Of a stretch of 5,902 bases of DNA, positions 1 through 5,814 are shown piece by piece. How positions within the stretch are numbered: position 1 is the stretch's first letter; each line of letters opens with the position of its first letter. Origin of the DNA: JACOND01 sp051011135 (GTDB taxonomy: Bacteria > Bdellovibrionota > Bdellovibrionia > Bdellovibrionales > UBA1609); NCBI GenBank assembly GCA_051011135.1, contig JBPCUO010000003.1, forward strand, positions 1 to 5,902. The letters are read 5' to 3'. A program made the position numbers and the translations under genes. The notes beneath the pieces are model-generated. The model saw only the letters and a list, made by a program, of their open reading frames with translations. It had not been told where the DNA came from and made no database searches.

Positions 1-1232
1 TAGTTCTTAATCTTTTAAAATTTAAAAAAGGATCTACCTTAACTCCTAAAAAAATAGAAAATTCTCAAAAAGCTCTTAGATCAACAGAACTCTTTTCTCA
101 AGTGAATCTGGATTATCATTACCTTTCTAAAACAGATATCTCTATTGTTGTGAGTTTGCAAGAAAGAAAAACTCGATCCATCAGAGGAGGAATTGGTATG
201 AATTCCGAAAGAGGAATCACCGCAAGATCTTATGTTGAATTTAGACATAGAAATCTTCTAGGTTTAGGACGGAGTTTATTTGTTAAAACTCGAGGACAAA
301 CAAGTTTTACAAATATCAGTCCTTTTTTAGAATATGAGCTTTCAACTAGATATAAAGAAATTTTTATTCCGGGAAAAAACTATGAAGGAAATATAAATTT
401 TTCCACAGCCAAAGATATTTTTAATTATTCTAGAAAAAAAATTAATTCTATCTATAAAAACCAAATCAGTTTTTTTATTAATAAAACTGTCACTGATGAT
501 CTTCATCTTAAATGGAGTTTATTTAATTTTGAACATCGTAAAGAAGGTTGTGTCCATATTCAATGCTCTAAAAACTTACAAAGAATTGGCAGTTCTAGTT
601 TTACCTTTAAGTGGGATAATAGAGATAATATTTTCAATCCTAAAAAAGGATATATGATTTCTTTGTCTGGTGAATTAGCCTCACCTTATCTGGGAAGCTC
701 ATCGGATATTCAATTTTGGAAATTCCATTTTCAAAAAAATACTTACTATACTTTTGAAGGAAACTACACCTTGGCTCTTGCCTTGAAAGCGGGACAAATT
801 CAGGCCTCTCAGGCTATTCCCATCAGCCGTGCTTTCTTATTAGGGGGTCAAAGTTCTATTAGAGGTTATGATGGAAATATTGAAGGAGAGCGAATACCTA
901 GTATTGAATCTGCCCCTATTGAAACCGCTAATGAATATTTAAAACTTCGTCGCAATAGACTAGCAGAAAGAGCTTTAACAAATAGTTATGGACTCACAAA
1001 ATTAGAACTTAGGTTCCCTGTTTCTAAAAGTTTTAAAGGCCTTATCTTTTATGATGCAGGATTTATTTTTATGAAAGGAAAACGGCAAGATCTTACAGAG
1101 TATGGACAATCCATAGGTATGGGCTTTAGATATGAAATTTTTGTTTTACCTATAGGGTTAGATATTGGTTATAAACTCCCACCGAAACGAGGCGCTGATT
1201 ATAGGTTCCATTTTTCTATAGGGCTTTTTTAA
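1..1232 (+). CDS. Omp85/BamA-TamA family outer-membrane assembly protein, 3' part
   Basis: The reading frame is open from the left edge (first complete codon at base 3), so 409 C-terminal residues are visible and the start is outside the window. The GTG at 102 lies within the domain and is not a real start. Residues 1 to about 50 look like the end of a POTRA domain: a Gly-Ser turn, the helix with 'SQKALRSTELFSQV', then a strand ending near 'VSLQERKT'. The rest is a beta-barrel with the family's loop-6 signature 'SSIRGYDG' (Arg at residue 287), a 'YDAGFIF' strand and the C-terminal beta-signal 'RFHFSIGLF' ending in Phe. Omp85 proteins insert or translocate proteins at the outer membrane; periplasmic POTRA domains feed a 16-strand barrel. 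Whether this is BamA, TamA or a lineage-specific paralogue cannot be decided without the N-terminus. A CxxxxC pair (residues 183 and 188) lies in a probable loop. gpmA follows after 41 bases on the same strand, with no clear terminator between them. Confidence 0.9.
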   Translation, partial: VLNLLKFKKGSTLTPKKIENSQKALRSTELFSQVNLDYHYLSKTDISIVVSLQERKTRSIRGGIGMNSERGITARSYVEFRHRNLLGLGRSLFVKTRGQTSFTNISPFLEYELSTRYKEIFIPGKNYEGNINFSTAKDIFNYSRKKINSIYKNQISFFINKTVTDDLHLKWSLFNFEHRKEGCVHIQCSKNLQRIGSSSFTFKWDNRDNIFNPKKGYMISLSGELASPYLGSSSDIQFWKFHFQKNTYYTFEGNYTLALALKAGQIQASQAIPISRAFLLGGQSSIRGYDGNIEGERIPSIESAPIETANEYLKLRRNRLAERALTNSYGLTKLELRFPVSKSFKGLIFYDAGFIFMKGKRQDLTEYGQSIGMGFRYEIFVLPIGLDIGYKLPPKRGADYRFHFSIGLF

Positions 1233-1273
1233 TAATTATTGTCAAATAACAGGATTTAACATAAAGTTAATTC

Positions 1274-1951
1274 ATGCTTCAAAACAACCTTGTTCTTGTT
1301 CGTCATGGCCAAAGCTTATGGAATCAAAAAAACCTATTTACAGGTTGGGCAAATGTCGGCCTTAGCTCAAAAGGAATTGAAGAAGCTAAAGAAGTTGGTC
1401 TTTTATTAAAATCTAAACAGATATCTTTTGATCAAGCTTTTACTTCTGCTCTTTTAAGAGCGATCTCAACTTTGGAATATATTCTTGAAAAATTAAATTT
1501 AAATATTCCTATTTTGAAATCTTGGCAACTTAATGAAAAACATTATGGAGATCTTCAAGGTAAAAACAAAAAACTGACGATAGAAAAATACGGAAAAGAA
1601 CAAGTTCAAAAATGGCGAAGAGGCTTTGATGCGCAACCACCGCTTTTATCAAGCCCCCAAGATCTTCAGCCTGCAGAGCTCTATCAAGACTTAAACCATG
1701 CTCCCAAAGGAGAAAATCTAGAACAAACACAAAAACGAGTTCTTTCTTTTTGGAAACAATCTATTTTTCCAAAAATTCAAGAAGAACAGCGTGTTTTAAT
1801 TGTTGCTCATGGAAACAGCCTAAGAGCTTTAATGAAATATTTAGAAAATATTTCAGACACAGAAATTTCTTCTGTAGAAATTAAAACAGGACAAGCTATT
1901 CTTTACTCTATAAATTCACAAGAAAAAATTTTAAAAAAGGAGATCTGCTAA
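1274..1951 (+). CDS. gpmA: 2,3-bisphosphoglycerate-dependent phosphoglycerate mutase
   Basis: This 225-residue cytoplasmic enzyme interconverts 3-phosphoglycerate and 2-phosphoglycerate in glycolysis and gluconeogenesis through a phosphohistidine. Visible family features are 'LVLVRHGQS' with the phospho-acceptor His11, 'FTGWANVGLS' (from residue 22), Arg62 in 'TSALLRAI', 'LNEKHYGDLQG' with the acid/base Glu88, 'KWRRGF' (113-118), and 'VAHGNSLRAL' with the second catalytic His179. All expected catalytic residues are present. It is shorter than the E. coli enzyme (250 residues): the segment after 'RRGFDAQPP' is compressed, and 'APKGENL' stands where E. coli has 'LPLTESL'. It is still a dPGM rather than a generic histidine phosphatase, because the Trp/Arg-rich and LNE-HYG segments are kept. 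The ATG at 1274 starts directly before the first strand and has only a weak AAAG ribosome-binding site at 1263-1266. Its stop overlaps the fadD start by one base. Confidence 0.95.
   Translation: MLQNNLVLVRHGQSLWNQKNLFTGWANVGLSSKGIEEAKEVGLLLKSKQISFDQAFTSALLRAISTLEYILEKLNLNIPILKSWQLNEKHYGDLQGKNKKLTIEKYGKEQVQKWRRGFDAQPPLLSSPQDLQPAELYQDLNHAPKGENLEQTQKRVLSFWKQSIFPKIQEEQRVLIVAHGNSLRALMKYLENISDTEISSVEIKTGQAILYSINSQEKILKKEIC
1937..1942 (+). promoter_or_regulatory. Shine-Dalgarno site of fadD
   Basis: AAGGAG lies eight bases before the ATG at 1951, inside the last codons of gpmA. It is the best ribosome-binding site in the window and fixes the fadD start. The other genes have weak or no recognisable sites, so fadD may be the best-translated member of this operon. 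That last point is an inference. Confidence 0.8.
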
Positions 1952-3603
1952 TGGAAAAAATTTGGCTAAAAAATTATCACCCTAGCGTAACCCCTACAAT
2001 ACCCTCTCTTCAACAGGATCTTTTAGATCTCTTTTTTGAAACTTGTGAAAAATTTAAAAACCATAGTGCTTATAGTTCTTTTGATAAAGAAATCAGCTAT
2101 GATGATTTAAAAAATTTATCCCTCCAATTAGCCGGTTATTTACAATCTCAAAATTTAAAAAAAGGTGATCGAATCGCTCTTCAGCTCCCTAATGTCCTTC
2201 AATACCCTGTAAGCCTTTGGGCTTCTCTTTTGTCTGGGCTCACTGTTGTTAATCTTAATCCCGTTTATACAAAAAGAGAAACGCTTAAGGTTTTACAAGA
2301 TTCAGGAGCAAAAGCAATTATCATGCTTTCTAGTTGCGCTCATAATCTGGAACAAATTTATAAAGAAACCAGTCTTGAAACAATTATCATAACAAAACCG
2401 GGAGATCTTCTTAATAGCCCTAAAAAACAACTGCTCAATTTTGTTTTTAAATACATAAAGAAAAAAGAAAAAAATTATAAAATAAACATGAGTGTTTCTT
2501 TTCTTGAAGCTCTTTCTTTTAAATCACAAAAAAAATTTCAAATCCAAAAAAAGAACATGGATGATGTTTTATTTATACAATACACAGGTGGTACAACGGG
2601 AGTTCCTAAAGGAGCTTGTCTCACCCAAAAAAATATTCTTTCTAATTTAAAACAATGTCAACTTTGGTTTGATCCTTATTTAGACCATGGAAAAGAATGT
2701 GTCTTAGCACCTCTACCCCTTTATCATATTTTTGCTTTTCTAGTGAACGGATTGTTGCTTTTTTTATATGGAGCTAAAAGTGTCCTTATTGCAGATCCAA
2801 GAAATATTTCTCAATTAATTCCCGTGATAAAAAAACATCCTTTTACAATAGGAATTGGTGTGAATACTTTATTTAAAGCTTTAATCTTGCATCCTAAATT
2901 TAAAACAATCGATTTTTCGACTTGGAAATTTTCTGTAGCAGGAGGAATGTCTTTGGAAGAAAATATTCAAAAAAATTGGAAAAAAATAACAGGAGTTAAA
3001 ATCATAGAAGGTTACGGCCTTACAGAAGCTTCTCCTGTGGTGAGTTCTAATTTTATTGATGAGCCAAAAAATAAATCCATTGGTTGTCCTTTGCCATCAA
3101 CAGAGATTCGCATTGTGAATCCCAAAGGAGAAGAGCTTTCTATTGATGAGGATGGAGAATTAGAAGTTAAAGGACCTCAAGTGATGCAGGAGTATTATAA
3201 TAATCCAGAAGAAACACAAAAAGTTTTAACTTCAGATGGTTGGCTTAAAACAGGAGATATAGCTTCTATAGATAAAGACGGATATATTTTTATAAAAGAT
3301 CGTAAAAAAGATATGATTATTGTTTCTGGTTTTAATGTGTACCCTAATGAAATAGAAGATGTATTAGGGCATCACCCTGAAATTAAAGATTCAACAGTTG
3401 TTGGAGTCAAAGATGATTATTCTTTAGAAGCTATAAAAGCTTTTGTTGTAAAAAACACACCTGAACTTCAAGCAGAAGCCATTAAAAAATATTGTAAGGA
3501 ATACTTGGCTCCTTATAAAATTCCTAAACATATAGAATTTGTAGATGAGATACCTAAAACCATGGTTGGAAAACCTCTTCGTAGACTTTTAAAAGACAAA
3601 TGA
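1951..3603 (+). CDS. fadD: Long-chain fatty acid-CoA ligase (acyl-CoA synthetase)
   Basis: This 550-residue ANL-superfamily enzyme activates long-chain fatty acids with ATP and CoA, via an acyl-adenylate, to acyl-CoA. That feeds beta-oxidation or phospholipid synthesis at the inner face of the inner membrane. Motifs in order are the P-loop 'YTGGTTGVPKG' (211-221), 'PLYHIFAF' in the large domain, 'GYGLTE' (354-359), the FACS signature region 'DGWLKTGDIASIDKDGYIFI' running into 'KDRKKDMIIVSGFNVYPNEIED' with Asp436 and Arg451, and the C-terminal catalytic lysine Lys541 in 'PKTMVGKPLRRLL'. The protein aligns by eye with E. coli FadD (561 residues) along its whole length, including the N-terminal 'KIWLKNYHP' and 'LLNFVFKYIKK' segments. 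This makes FadD more likely than a short-chain or aryl ligase. No truncation is visible. It overlaps gpmA by one base and the next gene by four, indicating co-translation. Confidence 0.95.
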   Translation: MEKIWLKNYHPSVTPTIPSLQQDLLDLFFETCEKFKNHSAYSSFDKEISYDDLKNLSLQLAGYLQSQNLKKGDRIALQLPNVLQYPVSLWASLLSGLTVVNLNPVYTKRETLKVLQDSGAKAIIMLSSCAHNLEQIYKETSLETIIITKPGDLLNSPKKQLLNFVFKYIKKKEKNYKINMSVSFLEALSFKSQKKFQIQKKNMDDVLFIQYTGGTTGVPKGACLTQKNILSNLKQCQLWFDPYLDHGKECVLAPLPLYHIFAFLVNGLLLFLYGAKSVLIADPRNISQLIPVIKKHPFTIGIGVNTLFKALILHPKFKTIDFSTWKFSVAGGMSLEENIQKNWKKITGVKIIEGYGLTEASPVVSSNFIDEPKNKSIGCPLPSTEIRIVNPKGEELSIDEDGELEVKGPQVMQEYYNNPEETQKVLTSDGWLKTGDIASIDKDGYIFIKDRKKDMIIVSGFNVYPNEIEDVLGHHPEIKDSTVVGVKDDYSLEAIKAFVVKNTPELQAEAIKKYCKEYLAPYKIPKHIEFVDEIPKTMVGKPLRRLLKDK

Positions 3604-4607
3604 AATCTATTCTCAAAAAATGTTTTAAAATCAATAAAGATACTTCTATTTACGGCTCTTTTGCAGAGATAGGGGCGGGACAAGAAACGGCTCATTCTTT
3701 TTTTAAAGCAGGATTAGCGTCTAAAACCATTGCTAAAAGCATGTCTGCTTATGATATGGTTTTTAGTGATATTATCTATGGAAAACAAAGCAGATATGTC
3801 TGCAAAGATCGACTCATCACCATGTTAGATCATGAATATCAATTGCTACAAAAAAGACTGAGAAAAACAAAAGGTCAAAAAACTAAATTTTTTGCCTTTG
3901 CCACAACAGCAGCGACAAGTGCTCAAAAAAATATTTCTATTTCAAAAAAATCACATGCTTGGATGGGTTTAAGATTTCAAACTCAAAAATCCGGCATCTC
4001 TAATGATATTATTTTACATGTTAATTGCCTAGACAAAACAAGACTTCAACAACATGAAGCTTTAGGTATTTTAGGAGTGAATCTTATTTATGCTTCTTTT
4101 TATTATTATAAAAATCCCACAAAATTTATCTCTTCTCTTCTAGAGGGTTTAACGACTTCTCGTATTGAAGTGAATAACATTCATTGCTCAGGCCCTTCAC
4201 TTAAAAATCTCCCCAATCTTTTAATGAATAAAAAACTTCTAGAACGCCGCCTTGCTCAATGGAGTTTTTTTTCCCCCAGTTCGCAATCTCTTTTTCTTGG
4301 AGATGTTATTTTTAACAAATCTGTTCTGCTTATTTCTGGAAATAAAAAATTTATTCAAGACACACAAAAAAAACTACGGTTAAAAAAATTATCTAGCCAA
4401 TCTATTTTTATCTGTCATTTACTTTATAAAGAATTGTCTCCATCTCTTTTTATAAAAGAAATTAAAAAAGTTTGTAAAAAACCTTTCTATCTTTTAATTC
4501 ATTCTAAAAATGATATAAAATTTATTAAAAAAGTTTTGTATTCTTATAATATAAAAAAATTAAAAATGATTCGCTGTGAAAAAGATTGGAAAGATTTGGT
4601 TTCTTAA
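3600..4607 (+). CDS. Conserved protein of unknown function, 'YGSFAEIGAGQE' family, C-terminally shortened
   Basis: This 335-residue protein begins with ATGA overlapping the fadD stop, so it is probably translated by coupling; no good Shine-Dalgarno site is visible. There is no signal peptide or membrane helix, so it is predicted to be cytoplasmic. The N-terminal two thirds carry strongly patterned blocks: 'YGSFAEIGAGQE' (18-29), 'SMSAYDMVFSDIIYG' (47-61), 'RYVCKDRL' (65-72), 'MLDHEYQLL' (75-83), 'HAWMGLRFQ' (119-127) and 'QQHEALGILGVNL' (150-162). From memory these match a family of about 480 residues found in several bacterial phyla. It is often labelled 'TonB-dependent receptor' or 'nicotinate-nucleotide adenylyltransferase', and neither label is supported by anything visible here: no barrel, no TonB box, no nucleotidyltransferase motif. 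Conservation fades after 'CSGP' (196-199), and the protein stops roughly 120-150 residues short of the remembered family length. Its stop overlaps that of the convergent gene. It may be a natural short form or a decaying copy. Confidence 0.75.
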   Translation: MKSILKKCFKINKDTSIYGSFAEIGAGQETAHSFFKAGLASKTIAKSMSAYDMVFSDIIYGKQSRYVCKDRLITMLDHEYQLLQKRLRKTKGQKTKFFAFATTAATSAQKNISISKKSHAWMGLRFQTQKSGISNDIILHVNCLDKTRLQQHEALGILGVNLIYASFYYYKNPTKFISSLLEGLTTSRIEVNNIHCSGPSLKNLPNLLMNKKLLERRLAQWSFFSPSSQSLFLGDVIFNKSVLLISGNKKFIQDTQKKLRLKKLSSQSIFICHLLYKELSPSLFIKEIKKVCKKPFYLLIHSKNDIKFIKKVLYSYNIKKLKMIRCEKDWKDLVS

Positions 4608-5548
4608 AAAGAAAACCCGATCCAACCTGATACTGTTGGAAAAATCCAACCTTTGTTTTTTAAAAAGTTTTGAAAAACTTTAGTTTGTGTTTTATCCAGC
4701 TGATTAGGAGCATCAATAGATGGTCCTACAGGTCTTAACTCTGTATGAAGTATTTTTACTAATCCCACTTCAATATTTAATTTTAAATTCTCTAAAGGAA
4801 TTTGATAACCCACATGAACTGTTCCGTTATAAGAGTTTGTTTTTAAAGAATAATATTCTGTATTATCTAAATCCTCTAATTCCAAGGATTTGGAAAGTGT
4901 AAATCCTGAAACTTTTCCCTTACCAAAAAACATTCCTGATAAACCTAATTCTACATAAGGTCCACCTTCATTGCTGTTATAAGGAAACCAACCAAATCTC
5001 AAATCTGTATAAAAAGAATTTTGAAAGACAGAAGAGATCACAGAGGTCTCATCAGGGTTTAGGTAACGCAAAATAGGAGCAATCTTAGCAAAAGACCCTA
5101 GGAAGAAGGCCATAAACCCAGCTCCTAAACGAGTATAAAAATTAGGATAAATATAATACTTAAGATGTGTTCCAAAATTCAAAGGATACTCAAAACCTAT
5201 TTCCACCACAGAGCCTGTAAAAGCTTGAGAATGAGAAGCAAGATCTTCTGGTTCAGCCTGTAGATTTTCTTCAGGAGTTCTGGTATCTACAGCAGTTTCC
5301 TCAACAGTAGGAGTATCAACAACAGAATCACCAATAATAGAAAGCTCAGCAACAGAAGTATCGGCAACAGGAACCTTAGAAGGGCTTGTTGTCTTTTCAA
5401 CTTGCTTAGTTTCAACAGGAGTTGCTTTATCAGAAAGCTCTTTGGTATCTGACAGCTCTGCTAAAGAAAATTGAGAGAATAATAAAAGAGTAAGAAAGAA
5501 TTGCATAGAAAACTTTTTACAGATGAAATACAAATGTATCAAGCTCAT
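4604..5548 (-). CDS. Exported outer-membrane beta-barrel protein with acidic linker, function unknown
   Basis: From the ATG at 5548 this encodes 314 residues. Residues 1-30 form a signal peptide: polar start, two lysines before a hydrophobic core ('FFLTLLLF'), and a likely signal peptidase I site after 'SQFSLA'. Residues 31-110 are a low-complexity Thr/Val/Pro/Glu/Asp linker with recurring V-x-D-T units, predicted disordered. Residues 111-314 alternate hydrophobic and polar residues with many aromatic and glycine residues ('VVEIGFEYPL', 'YVELGLSGMFFGKG', 'GTVHVGYQIPL', 'LNIEVGLVKI') and end in '...SGWIGFSF'. The final Phe is the outer-membrane beta-signal, and the length suits an 8-10 strand barrel. 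I do not recognise a named family. The start is uncertain: an in-frame ATG at 5578 lies at the predicted transcription start, and one at 5506 gives a signal peptide without a basic residue. No start has a good Shine-Dalgarno site. The gene is probably monocistronic from its own promoter and converges on the plus-strand operon. Confidence 0.8.
   Translation of the reverse strand: MSLIHLYFICKKFSMQFFLTLLLFSQFSLAELSDTKELSDKATPVETKQVEKTTSPSKVPVADTSVAELSIIGDSVVDTPTVEETAVDTRTPEENLQAEPEDLASHSQAFTGSVVEIGFEYPLNFGTHLKYYIYPNFYTRLGAGFMAFFLGSFAKIAPILRYLNPDETSVISSVFQNSFYTDLRFGWFPYNSNEGGPYVELGLSGMFFGKGKVSGFTLSKSLELEDLDNTEYYSLKTNSYNGTVHVGYQIPLENLKLNIEVGLVKILHTELRPVGPSIDAPNQLDKTQTKVFQNFLKNKGWIFPTVSGWIGFSF
4635..4661 (+). 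terminator. Probable intrinsic terminator of the gpmA-fadD operon
   Basis: GTTGGA (4635-4640), loop AAAA, and TCCAAC (4645-4650) form a perfect six-base-pair stem, followed by the T-rich tract CTTTGTTTTTT. It starts about 28 bases after the stop of the last plus-strand gene, as expected for a rho-independent terminator. It lies inside the 3' coding sequence of the opposing minus-strand gene. The stem is short, and an upstream TCCAAC (4621-4626) can pair with the same GTTGGA, so the fold may be conditional. Confidence 0.55.
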
Positions 5549-5589
5549 TTGAAAATTTTGCGTAGGTATTAGGCTCATTTGGAAATTTT
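5536..5589. repeat. Imperfect tandem duplication, 30-base period, over the barrel-gene start region
   Basis: Two 24-base copies (5536-5559 and 5566-5589) match at 21 positions and lie exactly 30 bases apart. They share the core GCTCATTTG, which on the minus strand reads CAAATGAGC and contains an ATG in each copy. Because the period is a multiple of three, the duplication shows in the conceptual translation as 'MSLI' occurring twice, ten residues apart. The right-hand copy includes most of the promoter -10 box. Confidence 0.8.
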
Positions 5590-5612
5590 AGATCAACAAA
5601 AGACTCAGTCAA
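5585..5612 (-). promoter_or_regulatory. Predicted sigma-70-type promoter of the barrel-protein gene
   Basis: On the minus strand, TTGACT (5612-5607) is followed by a 16-base spacer and TAAAAT (5590-5585). Each hexamer differs from consensus at one position. Transcription should start near 5578, about 30 bases before the ATG at 5548 and 72 before the ATG at 5506. A short inverted repeat GAGC-N5-GCTC (5616-5628) sits immediately upstream of the -35 box. It could be an operator half-site pair, but it is too short to claim. Confidence 0.6.
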
Positions 5613-5707
5613 TAAGAGCTATTTGCTCAAAAATTAGTCTATTTTTGCAATTCTTTCCTCTTTTTAAATTATTTTTTACAAAATCAAAAATACAAGCTGA
5701 TTAAAGC

Positions 5708-5737
5708 AAAAAAAGGGCTAAAACCTTAGGTTTTTAG
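5708..5737 (-). terminator. Second, weaker leftward terminator-like hairpin
   Basis: CTAAAACC (5718-5725), loop TTA, and GGTTTTTAG (5729-5737) form a stem with one bulged base. On the minus strand it is followed by CCC and then seven T residues (5714-5708). The stem has few GC pairs, and the CCC separates it from the T-run, so it is less certain than the hairpin 20-40 bases to its right. Tandem terminators of one orientation support read-through protection. Confidence 0.4.
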
Positions 5738-5750
5738 GTCTCTTCCGTAG

Positions 5751-5780
5751 AAAAAAGAAAAAGCTCCAAGCAGAGCTTTT
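5751..5780 (-). terminator. Intrinsic terminator for a leftward transcript entering from the right edge
   Basis: AAAAGCTC (5759-5766) and GAGCTTTT (5773-5780) form a perfect eight-base-pair stem with a six-base loop. Read on the minus strand, the hairpin runs directly into TTTTTCTTTTTT, a strong uridine tract. Read on the plus strand only four T residues follow, so the main orientation is leftward. It would terminate a gene lying beyond the right edge and insulate the barrel gene's promoter. Confidence 0.7.
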
Positions 5781-5814
5781 ATCCTAGGCTTATATCTTGA
5801 AAAAGCACCCCTTT

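Noticed and set aside
102..1232. GTG at 102 as the start of the Omp85-family gene
   Set aside because: The same frame is open to the window edge, and the residues before the GTG form part of the POTRA domain. There is no ribosome-binding site. The gene is 5'-partial.
1239..1267. TTGTCA-17-TAAAGT as a promoter for gpmA
   Set aside because: The -10 match is weak and transcription would begin at the start codon. The 41-base gap fits co-transcription better.
1530..1730. 66-codon minus-strand frame inside gpmA
   Set aside because: It lies antisense to conserved gpmA codons, has no ribosome-binding site, and encodes nothing recognisable.
3513..3695. 60-codon minus-strand frame across the fadD end
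   Set aside because: It is antisense to the conserved FadD C-terminus and the next gene's conserved start, so it is a shadow frame.
4598..4617. Near-palindrome over the two overlapping stop codons (GGTTTCTT with AAGAAAACC)
   Set aside because: The stem is AT-rich with a bulge and no T-run follows on either strand. It is explained by A/T-rich codons at both gene ends.
4664..4681. AAAGTTTT-GA-AAAACTTT inverted repeat
   Set aside because: It is built almost entirely of A/T homopolymer runs inside coding sequence. Its loop is too short for the full stem and no terminator context follows.
4720..4902. 60-codon plus-strand frame after the operon, considered as the missing C-terminus of the 335-residue protein
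   Set aside because: It is antisense to the barrel domain and shows no similarity to the remembered family C-terminus.
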